A stretch of 64,000 nucleotides of DNA from Tetracladium setigerum (Eukaryota; Ascomycota; Leotiomycetes; Helotiales), in NCBI GenBank assembly GCA_031472005.1, contig PZJY01000003.1:1674001-1738000 (forward strand). The letters are read 5' to 3'. The position numbers and the translations under genes are program-made. Shown in pieces: positions 22,797-35,411 of the stretch (within the stretch, counting starts at the first letter, position 1; every line of letters begins with the position of its first letter). Below the pieces are notes generated by a model. It was not told where the DNA came from. It ran no database searches and saw nothing but the letters and a program-made list of their open reading frames with translations.

Positions 22797-24990
22797 TTAT
22801 ATCCAATCCTTCTTCTCAGTTGAACCCTTCTTTGGTGATGAAGGCAATGTCTTCGGGGTGACTGTTCTTGATGGGCTTTGTGTTGGGCGAGGACTGCTTG
22901 GAAGACCAGAGACCAGGTGGAAATCTATTTTCTTGTCGCTCTTGGTGCTCTTCTCACTCTCGGTGCTCGGTGAGTACACTGTCGGTGAGAGTTTGGTATT
23001 GGATACTCTGATTGCCTCGACGATTGGGTTGAGTTGAGCCCTGGGTGTGGGAGGCAAGTCTTTGTTGACAGAAGGTGAGGTGTTTTCGTTGGTAGGTGAG
23101 CTCACTGGGAGTGGTGGAAGGGCTGTGGTGATTAATGGTGTTGGTACTGGTCGTCGGGGCGAGCGGAGAGGGAGTTCAGGTGTTTGGGAGCGAGACTCCA
23201 CTGGTGATGATGTGGATATTTCGAGCGCTGGCGTTGCTTTCGACTTTGAGGGAGCGGTAAAGGTTGCGGAAGAGAGAATGGTGGTGTCTTGTTTTGGTGT
23301 GGGTGTGAAAGTAGCTGGTGAGAGGGTGGTAAGGTTTTCGGCCTTCCGGGCTGCGAATGGGGAGCCAAAGGCAATCGGTAGGAGGAGACTACTCTTTGAC
23401 ATCGTTGAGAAGTTCTTGGGGTTGTAGGTTGTGGATGGGAGCGGCAATGGTGGCTCGCTATCAGGTGCATGCGACAAGCGCAAGCCGATCTGAACTGTGG
23501 CCATCGATCCTAGAGAAGAATCTCTCTTGTGGCTCTTTCCGCCAAATTGGATCTTGGGAGGAGCTTCAAGATCACTAATGTCGTAAATGCTAACCAAGGT
23601 ATCGTTCTGTCGGCTAGGCGACTTTGTTGCCTCAACTGGGAAAAGTGAGTAAGCCTGTTTCCTCGAGTTGTACTTAGACATTCGAGAGTCGTTCATTGTG
23701 TCATTGGTGGATGTGAAAGGAGGGCTGTACATCGAATCCATACGATTCTTTTCAGCTCCGACCAAGCTAGCCTGACTTTCAGATCGATTCATCTCTGGTG
23801 ACATTGAATCTGGAGATCGGGGTCCGGAGACTGGATCTTCCAGGTGGTTTGTGAATGCCAGCTCATTGGGTCCCCATAGTCTTATTTCGTGCTTTTCACG
23901 AGCCCAATGACGATCAGTCTTGGGACCAAAGGAGGTGGTAGAAGTGTTTGATCGGAGGATAAGATGGAGGATGCCGTTCGTAAGACCGGAGAGATTGACA
24001 ACAACAGTTGCCATCATTGCGGTTTTGAGGTCGCCCTTCCCGGTGATGCTGAGAAAGGTGAAATAGGGAATAGTGAAGGCCAAGGACACGATACCCAGAA
24101 CAAGATAGTATACCACCCTGGATGCGGCGATGCGTTGATGCTGATCGACCATGGAGACCGATGATAGACGAACAAAGATAGTAATCGCACTGATTATCAT
24201 CACGCCTGCGAGAGTTGATAGCATGACGAATCCGACGGTTCCATATGCCGTGATGAACCAAAGAAGCGACCCAAAGCACTTCGCAGGTTCTTTCTTCAAA
24301 ACTGTTGGGACCCATGCACCAATCAACATGACTACTATGATAGCGGCGCAAATTGTAACTGTATATTTTCCTCGAGCCTGGAAAGGAGCTTTTCGTAGAG
24401 ATCGGGAAGCGCACTCTAGACCAAAAACTGCTTGGATAAATGGAACGATGAAGAGCGCTGTGTCATTAGCGAAAGCAACGCACACGAAGAAGAGCACATA
24501 CCTGGAAACATGTACTGCGCAATCACATCGCATCCACCGCTGGTAAACAGTTTATCCATGCCCTGCCCTTGTACTGCAGCAAAGATGAGCCCTTGAATAA
24601 CTATTCCGATCGCAAGAACTAAAGGTAATGTTTCCGCCGGATGTATCGACGACACACAAAATTTACTGCAACCATCAGCAACCATCCAGACCATTTCCTT
24701 CCCATCGAATGAACATACGAAGCCTTGAACTTTGGATTGCATCGTTTCGATGCCCAATAACAGTCGTATAGAATGCTCGCGGCAGTCCCAGAAGCTGCAA
24801 GCACATTGAATGTAGCCAGAATGATGGTGGATGTTCTGACTGATTTACTCTGCGCAAAGATGAGGTCGGTAATGAGCATGTCATTTGCGGTCTCGCTCTC
24901 GTTGTTCTGAGCCTTTGAGTACAAGGCGATTGTCGCACTCGAAATGGAGTTCCTCTCCGCCAACAAAAACGCCTTCACCATTGATGCCAT
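22797..24990 (-). CDS. Seven-transmembrane receptor-like protein with long cytoplasmic tail
   Basis: Three exons, 24990-24719, 24665-24502 and 24457-22797, give about 698 residues; introns are 53 and 44 bp with GTATGT donors. Seven hydrophobic helices can be counted: about residues 55-78 (exon 1), about 100-120 (LPLVLAIGIVIQGLIFAAV), about 137-155 (ALFIVPFIQAVFG), then ICAAIIVVMLIGAWV, a long segment around GFVMLSTLAGVMIISAITI, VVYYLVLGIVSLAFTIPYF and ATVVVNLSGLTNGILHLIL. A tail of about 350 residues follows, rich in Ser/Pro/Thr with many SP/TP sites, ending KKDWI. This topology (short extracellular N-terminus, 7 TM, phosphorylatable tail) fits a fungal G-protein-coupled-receptor-like protein; ligand and class are not recognised. 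It is not a PTH11 CFEM type. The frame is intact. Confidence 0.8.
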
Positions 24991-27900
24991 CTTGAATTAT
25001 CGGGGCAGCGAACCGTGGCGTTGCCTTGCTGAATTTGTCCACGCATGAAGGTTGTGTTATTCAGAATGGCATATCAAGAGAAGAGAAAAAGTTGGGTGAC
25101 AGAATGTAGAGACCGGTGATGCCAGACCAGTGACAAAGATTATGAAACAAGTATCTGAGCCAGCCAGTTTCTAAAAGGATTGACGAAGAGAAGGAAAGTA
25201 GTGAGCGAAACCGACAGCAACGACCGCAAGAGTGGCAAGTCTCGAGTTGCCTTGCAACGGGAGCGCATGAAGTATAAGAAGAAACCGACGCAAGAGTGCG
25301 ACTGCAAGGCCCAGGCGCGGGAAGACGCAAGGCCGGCTGGGACGCCATTCTTTCCAAGTGCAAGGTGGAGGATGTGGATGAGTCGTGGAGAATGACGGCA
25401 CCATCGCCTGCGTTTCAACCACTTCGTGAAGGCAGTCAGCCAAAGACACAACTCTGTTTCTTTGGCGCAAACCTGAGCAGTGGATGTCTGCCATGGGGAA
25501 CCCCCTGGTGGAAATTCTGATAAGACAGACCCTCGGGTAATACCAGCCAGAATGGGCTCGATATCCGCAAAAGGAATGGGGCCTTGCCACCGAGGGGTTC
25601 TTGAAAGCATAACATTTGAGGCAGGACAAGTCTGAAGATCTCGACAAGGCACGTTTGGGGTTTCGGTGTCGTCGCAGGAAGCTCGCTTAGGACCCCTGGT
25701 GCGGGCCATGCTGGTCTTCTTGCCATCGAGCCGTTCATGCGACCAAGCAGATGGACGAATAAGACGCGTCGAAGGAAAAGAAAGTTTCCCAGAATTCCAG
25801 GTGGTGGAACACGAGTTCTTCCATAACGCGTTCTACAGGTTGCGACTGGGTCGCTGAAGGTCTTTGAGTAATGGCCTTCAGCTGCAAAGAAGCGTGGACG
25901 AGCAGCTCTGTCAAGGCCGCAAGAACGGGTCTTCAGCCCTGTCCAAAGTGACTGCAAGGCATCAGGCATATGGTCGCAAAAACGAGACCTGGAAGGCTCC
26001 TTTTGGTGGTAACCCTGGTAATGATCATGATAGTCAACTAATCGATAGCAGATAACTGATGGCCGGCTCGAGGCAACACACCAGCCTAGCAGGGTAAAAG
26101 ACGGAGATTAATAACACGGAGAAGACGCAACGGCTTGAGGAGTTCATCCAGAGTCTTCAATACACCAAAATACCTGAGATTTCTTCGGTAGAAGCAACAT
26201 CGAGGTCTGTTCGTTGTTCCATGACCAGGGTTCCTGCCGTAGTGGTGTTTTGAAATGGTCCAAATCAGGAGTTGCATGGGATGAAACTTGCTGGACGTGC
26301 CGAGTTTGAAAATGGCTGGAGGTTTAAAATCTAGCAGCGAAGATCACGAGAAGAAAGATTGAGGAGTTTTGCAGTAGATATGAAATGAGTCTCGCGCGTG
26401 GTACCATATGATAGAGGATGGTTAGGTTTGTTCGTTGATACTAAATGGCGATGTTGCCGTCGTTGATTCAGATGGTGCTCTGAAAACGCCGCTGAGGTCA
26501 CATGACAAGTTATGTAATGGGTCAGGGGTTATAGATGGCTTGGCATCCTGAACGACATCTGCCAGATCTCCAGCAAACAAGAAATACATGATGGTTGTCA
26601 GATCTCATAAAGCTGGATGAAAAAACCTCATGGATTGCCTGGTGAGCTCGCTCCTGCGTTTCCCTTCATCTCGACTTCACAACATACATTTTCCCAGCTG
26701 CCGACAATGCCATCAAACCAAGCCCAAGGTAATCCCTCTGGCATTCACTCCCACCACCAAGGATTCTATCTATCTATCGTCGGACTCTGAACAAGACTCA
26801 CCAGGTTACCAAACACCGCAATTAGGCTCTTTCCAGGGAGTTCTCACTCCTGACCGCCAGCCATGGGAAAGTCAACGCCTTTCCCACACGGTTGAAACTC
26901 TCCGAGGAAACAAATTTCCGGTGTCGAATAGATGAAGTCGCCTCCATCGGTTCCTCCAACTCAAACAAGACTGTGCACACACTTACCAAAGTCTTTTTAT
27001 TACCAAGATCTCCATCAGCAACCCCTCCTTACCCCTCAATACGTGTTCCTTTAATCAAACTCTACAATCTCAATACTTGCGCACATCACCGTTACCAAAA
27101 GCTTGGTTCCCCTCGTCTCCAAACTTTGATCATGAGGCATGAACGCCAGGGCTAAAGCCAACGAGATAGCCTTTACACTTCCGTTCTTCCAATTTTATCT
27201 CGCCTTTGTCGTCTTTGAATGCTTTCCCCATTTGGCTCCACAGAGCTAGTGGCTTGAATCCGAGAGAGTACAGTCACTTGTGGCTTTCATACAGATCAGT
27301 AATGTCAACGCTTGAAATTATGTTTTGATATAATTTCCTAGTCTTATCTTAGTTAGACTCCAAAGATCTCAACCTGTTATCATTTGATGTACCACTTTAC
27401 CCTATCGGGAAATACCCGTCTGGTCGGGTAATAATAATACTTCTCCTTTATGATCTCCAACCCGCCGTCAAGCCTTCACGAGCCCAACCTTCAATCTCCG
27501 GTCCCTGGCTCGAGAAAGTTGCGCGAACTTGCGCCCAAATGACGGGGCCAAGCTGGGACAAAAAAAATAGGCTGGACCAGCCGATAGGAGTTGGTACAAC
27601 TCGTGTTTCATACCGAGGTGGCTGTGGTATCTCAACCCAACTTTTCTCAACACCTCTGTACCACACAAAGATTGGTGATGATTGCAAAGATGTGATCAGA
27701 TTCAACAAAAATGTAGCTTTTCACATTCCGTTCCGTTGTTAAAAAAATTGTTCGGCATGCCGTTATTGTCAATTTCCTCTTCAAGATTGCTTTCATCTGA
27801 TATCATCGCCTCTTTCCCTTTCCCATCCATCCTTCCCATGATCTCCATCACATATTCCCACTTTCCCTTTCCTGTCTTCTCAGCCCTGGTCATATCCACC

Positions 27901-30260
27901 CAACAGCCCATTACCCACCTTTCGCATTCTCAACCCCACCTTCAAGGCTCCTTTCTCCATCTTTAAATAAGTTCGGATGAGAAACCGACGATGTAGTAGA
28001 TGCGGTTCCTTGTCGTTCTCGGATTGGGAGCAGCCATGTGAAGTGCGAAAACTTGCGCGTACCTATCTTCAATAGTGCCAATTGTCAAACAAACCCGTCA
28101 ACCCGACGTATGGAATAGATAGGTTCGCTATCTTTTCTTCTGGAAGCGGGAGCAGCCGGCATTTGCAGTGTGCCTGAAGACTTCAATCCAAGGTGCAAGC
28201 GAGATTTTCTTGTCGATTTGGCTTTTCCCTCAACATCATCACAATCGCTGTCACGATGACTGATACCATCATCCCAGGTGTTTTGCTTCCCATCCCTCTT
28301 CTTGACTTTACTCCTGTCTGACAAGCCTTACGCGAATCTTATCTCCTGTTTCCCTCCATTCTCGGAGATGAGATCTTTCCCCCTAAGAAATCGGGTTGGT
28401 CAAATTGACAGTGAACTTAATTGTGGTCAAGAATCGTGACCTATCTGTAGCTATCTTCCAATTGGAGAAACTGTCACATGCACTGCTTGCTATGTTGCCC
28501 GCAATTGTAACAGGATGTTCTTCGTCCCACGTTCCCAGCTCATCAAAAGTATTCCTGTCCTTCCGCCATTTGCAAATGCATGTTTTTATGGCATACTTTG
28601 CAAGTTTAGACAATCGTCTGGGAACACTCCCCTATGCCTTATTCGTCTCAGTTCATACGGTGGCATCCTATCCATCTATTGCAACGAGCCTGCCTTCTGC
28701 ATCGAACTACTTTCCGACTAAACAGCACGCACATCTATCTTCCTTGGCGGTAATGGCGGATACAACTTATGGACTATTTTATTATTTAGAATGGAATAAC
28801 TTGACCTGGCACAGCATTCTAATGAGATAAAATTTGGTTTGACAAGTTCATAAACGCGGGTAGTCTAGAATCAATAGGCCGAATATGAGTATCTCTGAGA
28901 CCCTGGAAGTGTGTTCGAGCTCAAGCCGTGAGATATACATCGGAACCTGCATATTTTCAGTGGCAATCAAGTGCAAACTCAATTTCCTTCCTTCACCACA
29001 GCCGAAGCCCGTTGGAAGCTGTGGATTTACAATGAATCAAATTAAGTCATTTTTTGACTTTCATCTTTATAACGAACGCACCTTATCAAATCTGTGCAGT
29101 GTGACAATTTTCTCCGATATAAGCACAACATTTTGAATATTATTTACTACGGCGGACATCGCTATGGAAAATCTACTCTACTATGCAATGTATCTGACGA
29201 GTATGTCAGTTACATGTCTTGCTAAATCGTAAATTTGTAGAAAATAAATGTATGTATTATTTTCTTTATGTTCTTGACGGAAGTTGTGTAAATTTGACCA
29301 CCAAGTTGAATCATTGAACTGGTGAACTGCGTGCAAAACTTAATTTGTAGCTTTGAAAATATAGAAGTATTGGGTTTCAAGAATATAGCTTTATCTTGAA
29401 TGTTATAGCTGGATTTTCAAGCAATATTTGTTACCCAATGACTGATCGAGTGAACGGGGATATTGTTGAGACTGTTTTATTGATAAATAGTGCGTTACGG
29501 GTGCTTTAATGTTTGTGAGAGTGATGAGTACGTAGGCAACGGCTAGACAAAAGGTTTGCGAAGCACAATTGGTCTTCTTTCTATTTTCTTTTCTCGGCAT
29601 AAATCTTTTGATTTCTTTATTGTGGAGATCAAACTTGCACGGTATATCTTTGAGAAGAAATACATTAAATTTGGTCTATTTGTGAGTCCGAGATGGCTTT
29701 CATGGGACAGAATATTAAAACCACAAAAGAAAACAATTAGACGAAGAGAAGTATTATGAGATCTCGTCAACTCAAAGGAATGTCTTTCCAATATTGCAAA
29801 TAAATATTCAGATGTGATATACTCGGTTTGTGAATAGATGTGTAGGAGCAAAATTGAGAGAAACTCAAGTCAGATAGGCCACTGATCATAAGTCGAAGTT
29901 TCTGTCCTTTCTGGACATATAAATTTAAATTATTGTGAGCAGAGTAGGGGGTCTGATAGAGTGAACAGTCCAGATGCAAACCTTACGTTATCTAATTATC
30001 TCAAGATCTAAAGCCCACCTCATAAATCATACACATTCAATATCACGGCTTTGCCTTAACAAGGCTGTTTCCGGCTCGCCTCATGCTTCTCCTCCGCGAA
30101 GCAGAAGCCAAATTATTGTTAATCATCTTCGTCACCTCATCGTCTGGTTCCTGAGACCCAGGTCTCCCCTTCCTCCATCGCTTTAGCTGCTCTGGACTCC
30201 GAGATTCGATTTCCACTCTCTTCGCCCTAACGGAAGTTACTAATGTCAGAACCACAGTTC
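24991..30260. other. Gene-poor interval upstream of the receptor-like gene
   Basis: 5.3 kb without a supportable gene. The part at 25.1-26.1 kb is richer in G+C and carries overlapping open frames on both strands (for example 25436-25969 and 25140-25709, minus), none with recognisable domains. The plus-strand frame at 26630-26935 is listed separately. From 28.8 to 29.9 kb the DNA is strongly AT-rich and stop-rich. The left end is presumably the receptor promoter. Confidence 0.45.
26630..26935 (+). CDS. Doubtful small open frame, protein-like C-terminal half
   Basis: A 101-residue frame. The first third reads like non-coding sequence, but the segment from about residue 33 (KVIPLAFTPTTKDSIYLSSD, then SEQDSPGYQTPQLGSFQGVL) looks like disordered protein. 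No homologue is recognised, no intron join improves it, and the start context is poor. It could be part of a spliced orphan gene or chance. Confidence 0.15.
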   Translation: MDCLVSSLLRFPSSRLHNIHFPSCRQCHQTKPKVIPLAFTPTTKDSIYLSSDSEQDSPGYQTPQLGSFQGVLTPDRQPWESQRLSHTVETLRGNKFPVSNR

Positions 30261-31494
30261 TCATTTTACCCTCCCTTTCACCATCACTTTCTTGCTCTCG
30301 CCGTTCTTATCCTTAACCTCAATTTCTTCCTCAGGTCCCTGATCAGGAAAATCTCGCCATATCTCAATGCGATTGTATCGCGGTATTGGCGGTTGATTCA
30401 TTGCCATCTCCACCACTCTTCTGGCCTGCTCCTCATCCCCGATCTCCATAATTAACGCACGGCACGTATTGTATCGCCTTGCATAGTAGGACAGCAATTG
30501 TGCGTAGAAGACATCTTCAGGCAACCACGTCCGTGGTTTGCGCGGGTAATTGGGATTTTGATATAGCTCCTGTCCTTCTAACGGCACCAGGGCGTTTCTC
30601 GGCTCCCATTCCCTAACAGAGCGTGTGGTATCCGTGATCAATTTCTCGGCCGAAATGTAGGGCGGATTGGAGATGATGATGTCGACCTTTTCGAGTTGGG
30701 GGAATAAGGTCGCGGGCGGCTGGAAGATATCTGCTTGGTGGAAGTGAACTTGGTCACGTGCTGAGATGGGTAGGGCTTTGCTGGCGATGTTGAGGTCAAG
30801 GTTTTTTTGGGCGAGGGCGATGGCAGTGGGGGAGATGTCCCAGCCATTGATGGAGAGGTTGGGGAATTTAGACGAGAGATGGGCGTGAAGAAGTAGGGAA
30901 ATACAGCCTGTTCCGGTGCATAGGTCGAGGATGTTCAGGGTTTGCTTCAGGGGGACTTTCTTATACTGGAATCTTTTGGGTGGCGGAGAATCGAATTGAC
31001 TAGCGAGGATATTGCTGAGCTGTTTGGAATTTAGTAGGTGGGCGAGATAGGTTGTATATGTTTCTGTTTCTGGTCTGTAATTTGGGATTAGATCAGGTGG
31101 CCTGGGTAGTTGAGACGAGGTGGGATACATACCGAGGAATGAGAACGCCAGGTTCGCATTTTATCGACAGCTCTCCAAAGGGTTGTGAGCCCAGGATATA
31201 TTGTAATGGCTCATGGTTTTCTCTTCTCTTGCAAAGATCTTGGAGAGCTAGCTTTCGTGCTTGAGGATCACTAGGTGGGATTTGCTGGTCGACATGTTCT
31301 CCTAACCAACGGAGTTCGTTGACCGCCGAAGGAAGATCCCCTGTGACTTTGAAGAGTGAGGGGATATTTTTCAAGTATTGCTTCTGTAGCCTCAGTTGTT
31401 TGACGATTTGAGGAGGCATGGGTTGGAGGTTGAATACTCCAAGAGGCTGAAAAGGGAGTGGGCAAGAAGTGGGCTCTGAAGATGATGAAGTCAA
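30261..31494 (-). CDS. mtq1: HemK/PrmC-type release-factor glutamine methyltransferase
   Basis: Exons 31494-31133 and 31074-30261 (58-bp intron, GTATGT...CAG, phase 2) give 391 residues. The enzyme methylates the Gln of the GGQ motif in peptide release factors using S-adenosylmethionine. The N-terminal helical domain holds the EPLQYILGSQPFGEL block; the spliced join gives LIPRPETETY, a conserved HemK motif. The SAM-binding motif I is ILDLCTGTGCISLLL and the substrate-binding catalytic motif NPPY lies in IIISNPPYISAEKL. Mtq1 acts on the mitochondrial release factor and Mtq2 on the cytosolic one; the presence of the N-terminal HemK domain and Arg/Pro-PET motif favours Mtq1. An obvious presequence is not seen. 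It is divergent from the Aim32-like gene across 479 bp. Confidence 0.9.
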
Positions 31495-31973
31495 ATCGGT
31501 AAGTACAAATACATTTGATGGTCTTAAATGATAATCAGAGAAGAGAAAGAAAGGAAGAAAAAAGTGGAGGGGTATCTTTGGAGGTGAATTATAGAAAGTA
31601 GTATGGTTTTCTCAGATATCTCCTTTCCGAATTATATTTTGATACGGCTGCCAGGAAGCACCAAGACCGCCGAACTCCCTCCATAACCTCTTGGACTATC
31701 TACAAAACCACGTCTGGATTCTCTCATAGAAATGTGGGAATTCCAATTCGGCTTCACTGCAACGCTCTGATAAAAGCTTGATGACGATGACTCTCATAGG
31801 CATCCTAATCTCCTCGCTCCAACACCGTACGGAGTTCGGCTCTCGGCCAATTCGATCTTGATTGCTCCAAGAGACAATTAGACAACTATCATCAACCTCT
31901 GCAAGATAAAGTACAGTATTAAAGTACATCGTTCTTCGCCATTTATATATTCCACCTACGAGCCAACCGCCAC
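31495..31973. promoter_or_regulatory. Divergent promoter, HemK-like and Aim32-like genes
   Basis: 479 bp between two divergent start codons. Both genes probably serve mitochondria, so a shared promoter is plausible. No individual site is assigned. Confidence 0.5.
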
Positions 31974-33222
31974 ATGTTCCTCCGCCCATTCTCTCCTTCA
32001 AAATGCCGGCTTTCACAATTACCGGTCTTGTTATTTCTCCGCCACTCCTCCTCCAGTGCGGCGGCATCACCTAACACATCACCACGACCACGATTTCAAG
32101 CACCACCACCATCATTCCCAACGATACCAACCTGTCCCTCCCCAACATGCGTCTGCGCACCCACCCCTCCCATGCCAGAAGGTTTACCAATCGACCATGC
32201 CAAATCTCTCAACGGCACGATGGCGGCATACGCACAGCAACTTGTTATTTGCACAGGCAAAGACGATTGGCCTTCGCGCATTGAAGAGGATGAAGGGGGT
32301 GATTGTCTGGCGGCGGATGTGAAGGAATTGGTTGGCAGGGGAGGGGTTTTCAGTGATGTTTGTTCTACCTTTCATCCTTCCTTGCGCTCTCATTTTGTCC
32401 TCATTTTGCCCTCATTGCGGGCTCTACTCTACATTTTGATGTACGAGTCTACGTCTCTATGAACGTGTGGAAATGGAACTGACGAACAATCTAAATACAG
32501 CCATACCACAATATCCTTATAACCGCCTCCTCCATTCCCTCCACACCTCACCCCGCGCTGAAGTCCAAAACTCATCCGCATACCTCTTTCCTTCATTCAA
32601 ATACATCCCATTCCTTCCGCGCATATCCTTCAGTGCGGTGGAGGCATTGGTGAAAGGGTACTTACTCCCAGAAAAACTGCATAAAGCACATGAGGGCCTG
32701 AGTCCGGTACATCGAGATCGCTTGACCAGAGAGGAGAGACGGAAGGGGGAACTATACGGCGTGAGGGATGTCAAGGAGGTAGTTGTACTGGTGTGTGGAC
32801 ACGGAGGGAGGGACATGAGATGTGGCGTTATGGCACCAGTTTTGAGACGCGAATTCGAGGTTCAGTTCAGCAGACAAGATATCAAGATTCTTAATGGGCC
32901 TGTTGGTATTCCGAATGGAGAAGAAGCATACGAGAAGGAAATGCTGGAGAGTGAGGAGGGAGGAGGAAGAGCAGCGAAGGTCGCAGCTATAAGTCATATT
33001 GGTGGACATAAGTACGCGGGGAATGTTATTGTGTATATCCCGCCGGGGTGGAAGGGGGAGGATGGGAAGGAGAGTTCTTTGGCGGGGAAAGGGATTTGGT
33101 ATGGGAGGGTTGAGCCGAAGCATGTTGAGGGGATTGTGAGGGAGACGGTGGGAGGAGGGAGGGTGATTGCGGATTTGTTTCGGGGCGGGGTGGGGAGTGA
33201 TGGAGAGGTTCTGAGGATGTGA
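31974..33222 (+). CDS. AIM32: Aim32-like thioredoxin-fold Fe-S protein (sucrase/ferredoxin-like family; one apparent 1-nt frame break)
   Basis: Exon 1 is 31974-32357 and exon 2 begins at 32501 (phase 0; donor GTTTGT, acceptor CAG). Exon 1 has an Arg/Ser-rich presequence, the CPSPTCVCAP segment, LNGTMAAYAQQLVICTGKDD and WPSRIEED. Exon 2 starts PYHNILITASSIPSTPH in one frame, then must slip to AEVQNSSAYLFPSFKYIPF, implying one missing base at the C run 32551-32554. Downstream are CGHGGRDMRCG and HIGGHKYAGNVIVYIP, the ligand motifs of this family (Cys and two His that bind a 2Fe-2S cluster in yeast Aim32). The restored length is about 368 residues. Yeast Aim32 is a mitochondrial matrix/intermembrane-space protein affecting import and redox. 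If the frame break is real, the gene would lose its C-terminal cluster domain. Confidence 0.85.
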
Positions 33223-35240
33223 AGTGGCGTTGTGTGAAAAGGAGAGGTTGCTAATGTGTATAATATGGGAAGAATACAGGATTCGGAGTTAGGGAGAGCC
33301 AGAAGGATAGATGTATACCACACCATCACAAAGGGAGAAGCTTTGATAGAGCAGGAAAATAGGTCTTTGCAATTCGACTTTGTGCCCTAACTTTTTATTT
33401 CAGGCCATCATCTTTTACAGAAGGTCATAGTCCAGACACCTCCTCTGCTGACGTCTGGTAGTCCCAGAGTCCTCGAGTCCCAATAAATGAAGCATTATCT
33501 GCTCATCCGCATGTTCCAAGTACTGCGAGCGACGCCGGACTTTTGCCAACGATCTCTCTTCTCACTACTTGGAATTATCTACCTACCTAGAAGAGAGATA
33601 TCCTCCGTCCTCATCCATCTAAACCGGTATTTCGCCATTCAGGGATGTACGATCGAGGTCTTCTGATTACCAAATCCAGATCAGGCTCTTTCGGAGACTT
33701 GCAGGTCAGGTTAAAGGGAAAGAAAGGTAAGGTAAGGTAAGGCTGTGGTTGGAATTGGATAATCTGTATGCAACAATATGCAATTCCCCCACTACCTAGG
33801 TAATCTTACCTATTGACTGGCTGCACAGGGCAGAGCAACATGGAAATGAGCACAGTAAAAGAAAAGAAGGAGAAAGGCAGAAAGACAGAAAAGACAGAAA
33901 GATTTGTTTTTGGTTACTGTAATTTCCTGTGCTTCCCTCCCTTTCCCCCTTTCCCCCCTGCCCCCCTGCTTCTTCCGCAAAAATCCCACATATTCGTAAT
34001 GTTCAAAGGCCTAGACTCACACGTATGGCTTCTACCTAAAGTAGTCCCTCTGTAGTCTGTATGTACAGTACGACGGCTGACCTGTCCATCATCTGCAAGG
34101 CAGATCCTCCAAATCAAGCTACTCCTGTACTTATTGTACACGGACGCCAAGCACTTAATAGCGCAGTGGGTAGTACTGTAGTGAAGGCATCAAAAGTAGG
34201 TAACGGGCTCGTGATCTCCTCACTACTCACTTGTCTTTGCATGTGTTGGGGTGTGTGGAAAACTTGATGGGAAAGTATTTGCCTTTGCGATGTGGTGAGA
34301 CGTGAGACCTGACTGACGCATAGCATCGGGGGGGACATCGACATCGACGATGTCAATTATTGTGGAATGTGGAGAAGAAGAAATAGCGAGCAGCGAATAA
34401 TGGTGAAAGGTCAAAAGGTGGGGGGGATGTATGATGGGATTTTGAGAATCCCACCACCGCCGTGGGATATCTAGGAATTTGCCATCTGTTTTTATTCAGT
34501 AGGTACCTAGTAGTGGAGAGAGCGACTTCATCTCCTCCTTTACATGAGAAGAGGACAACTGTCCTCTGTTATTTGCAAATGTAAGATTTTACCTATGATT
34601 TTGCCGGTGATCTTGATCTTGCACTTGGGGGCGAGGGAGGATGGTTCCACCTCGGTCCAACTTGATTGAGATGCACTACTTTGTATAGTATCCTCGATTC
34701 TCTCGATCTCGGAGCTTTAGCTCCATCGATCACAAACAACATGAACAAGCAAGCCTCGATGGCACCGCACCGCCACTCCCATGCAGTTCTAAGCAATCTA
34801 CTCGATGAGAATATGACGTTGATCCCCTTAATTCCTCGTTTCTGGCCTTTTCTTGCCCTTTGTGCTTCCAGAATGATCAATGACGTTGTGCTTCCGAAGG
34901 GCTTTGGAGGGGTAAAATGCCAAGGTTGTGACGTACTGCAGCCGAGGGGCTTTCTTCTCCCCCCTTTTGATGTGGCGTTAAGCGAGCGAAAGGAGAGAAG
35001 GGAAGCCCACCCTCACCCATCCCATTCCATTGTTTTGGCACCTTTGACTGGCTGGTATCTGACGCTGAGAGGAGAGAAAAGATGGAGAACAAGAGAAAGA
35101 AAGCTTGTGTGGAGATAGTACCGAGTAGACCGGGTAGAGTGAGTGAGTAGATTGCTAGGGAACTGACTGCATGGATGATGGTATTGGATGGCATTGAATG
35201 GCATTGGATTGAGCTGCGTCGTTTCCCCCATTGGATCGGA

Positions 35241-35268
35241 AGCCACTTGAGCCACTTGAGCCACTTAA
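35241..35268. repeat. Three tandem 9-bp AGCCACTTG units in the grg-1 upstream region
   Basis: AGCCACTTG, AGCCACTTG, AGCCACTTA in direct tandem, 320-350 bp upstream of the grg-1 start. CACTTG-like cores resemble E-box variants; they are a candidate multiple binding site (inference). Confidence 0.8.
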
Positions 35269-35397
35269 GTCTTCATCTTCAACAGGAATTCATGAAGGTG
35301 AGACGAGAGGCCCCGGGGTGAATATCAATCCATCCATGACGTACGTATCTTCATCTTGAACATGTGAACAGGAACCTCCTTCCTCCGATGCGTCAAG

Positions 35398-35411
35398 CTT
35401 CAAGCTTGAAG
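35398..35411. promoter_or_regulatory. 14-bp perfect palindrome upstream of grg-1
   Basis: CTTCAAGCTTGAAG is its own reverse complement. It is followed at once by three GAAGGT units and lies about 180 bp upstream of the start codon. It is a plausible dimer-binding operator; the protein is unknown. Confidence 0.6.

Noticed and set aside
25140..25969. Overlapping minus-strand frames of 158-189 codons
   Set aside because: Frames overlap each other with no family match; reported only as an unexplained island, not as genes.
32461..32500. ATG at 32467 as start of a separate gene downstream of Aim32 exon 1
   Set aside because: The region lies in the intron; motifs on both sides belong to one Aim32-type protein and the acceptor at 32499-32500 fits the family sequence PYHN.
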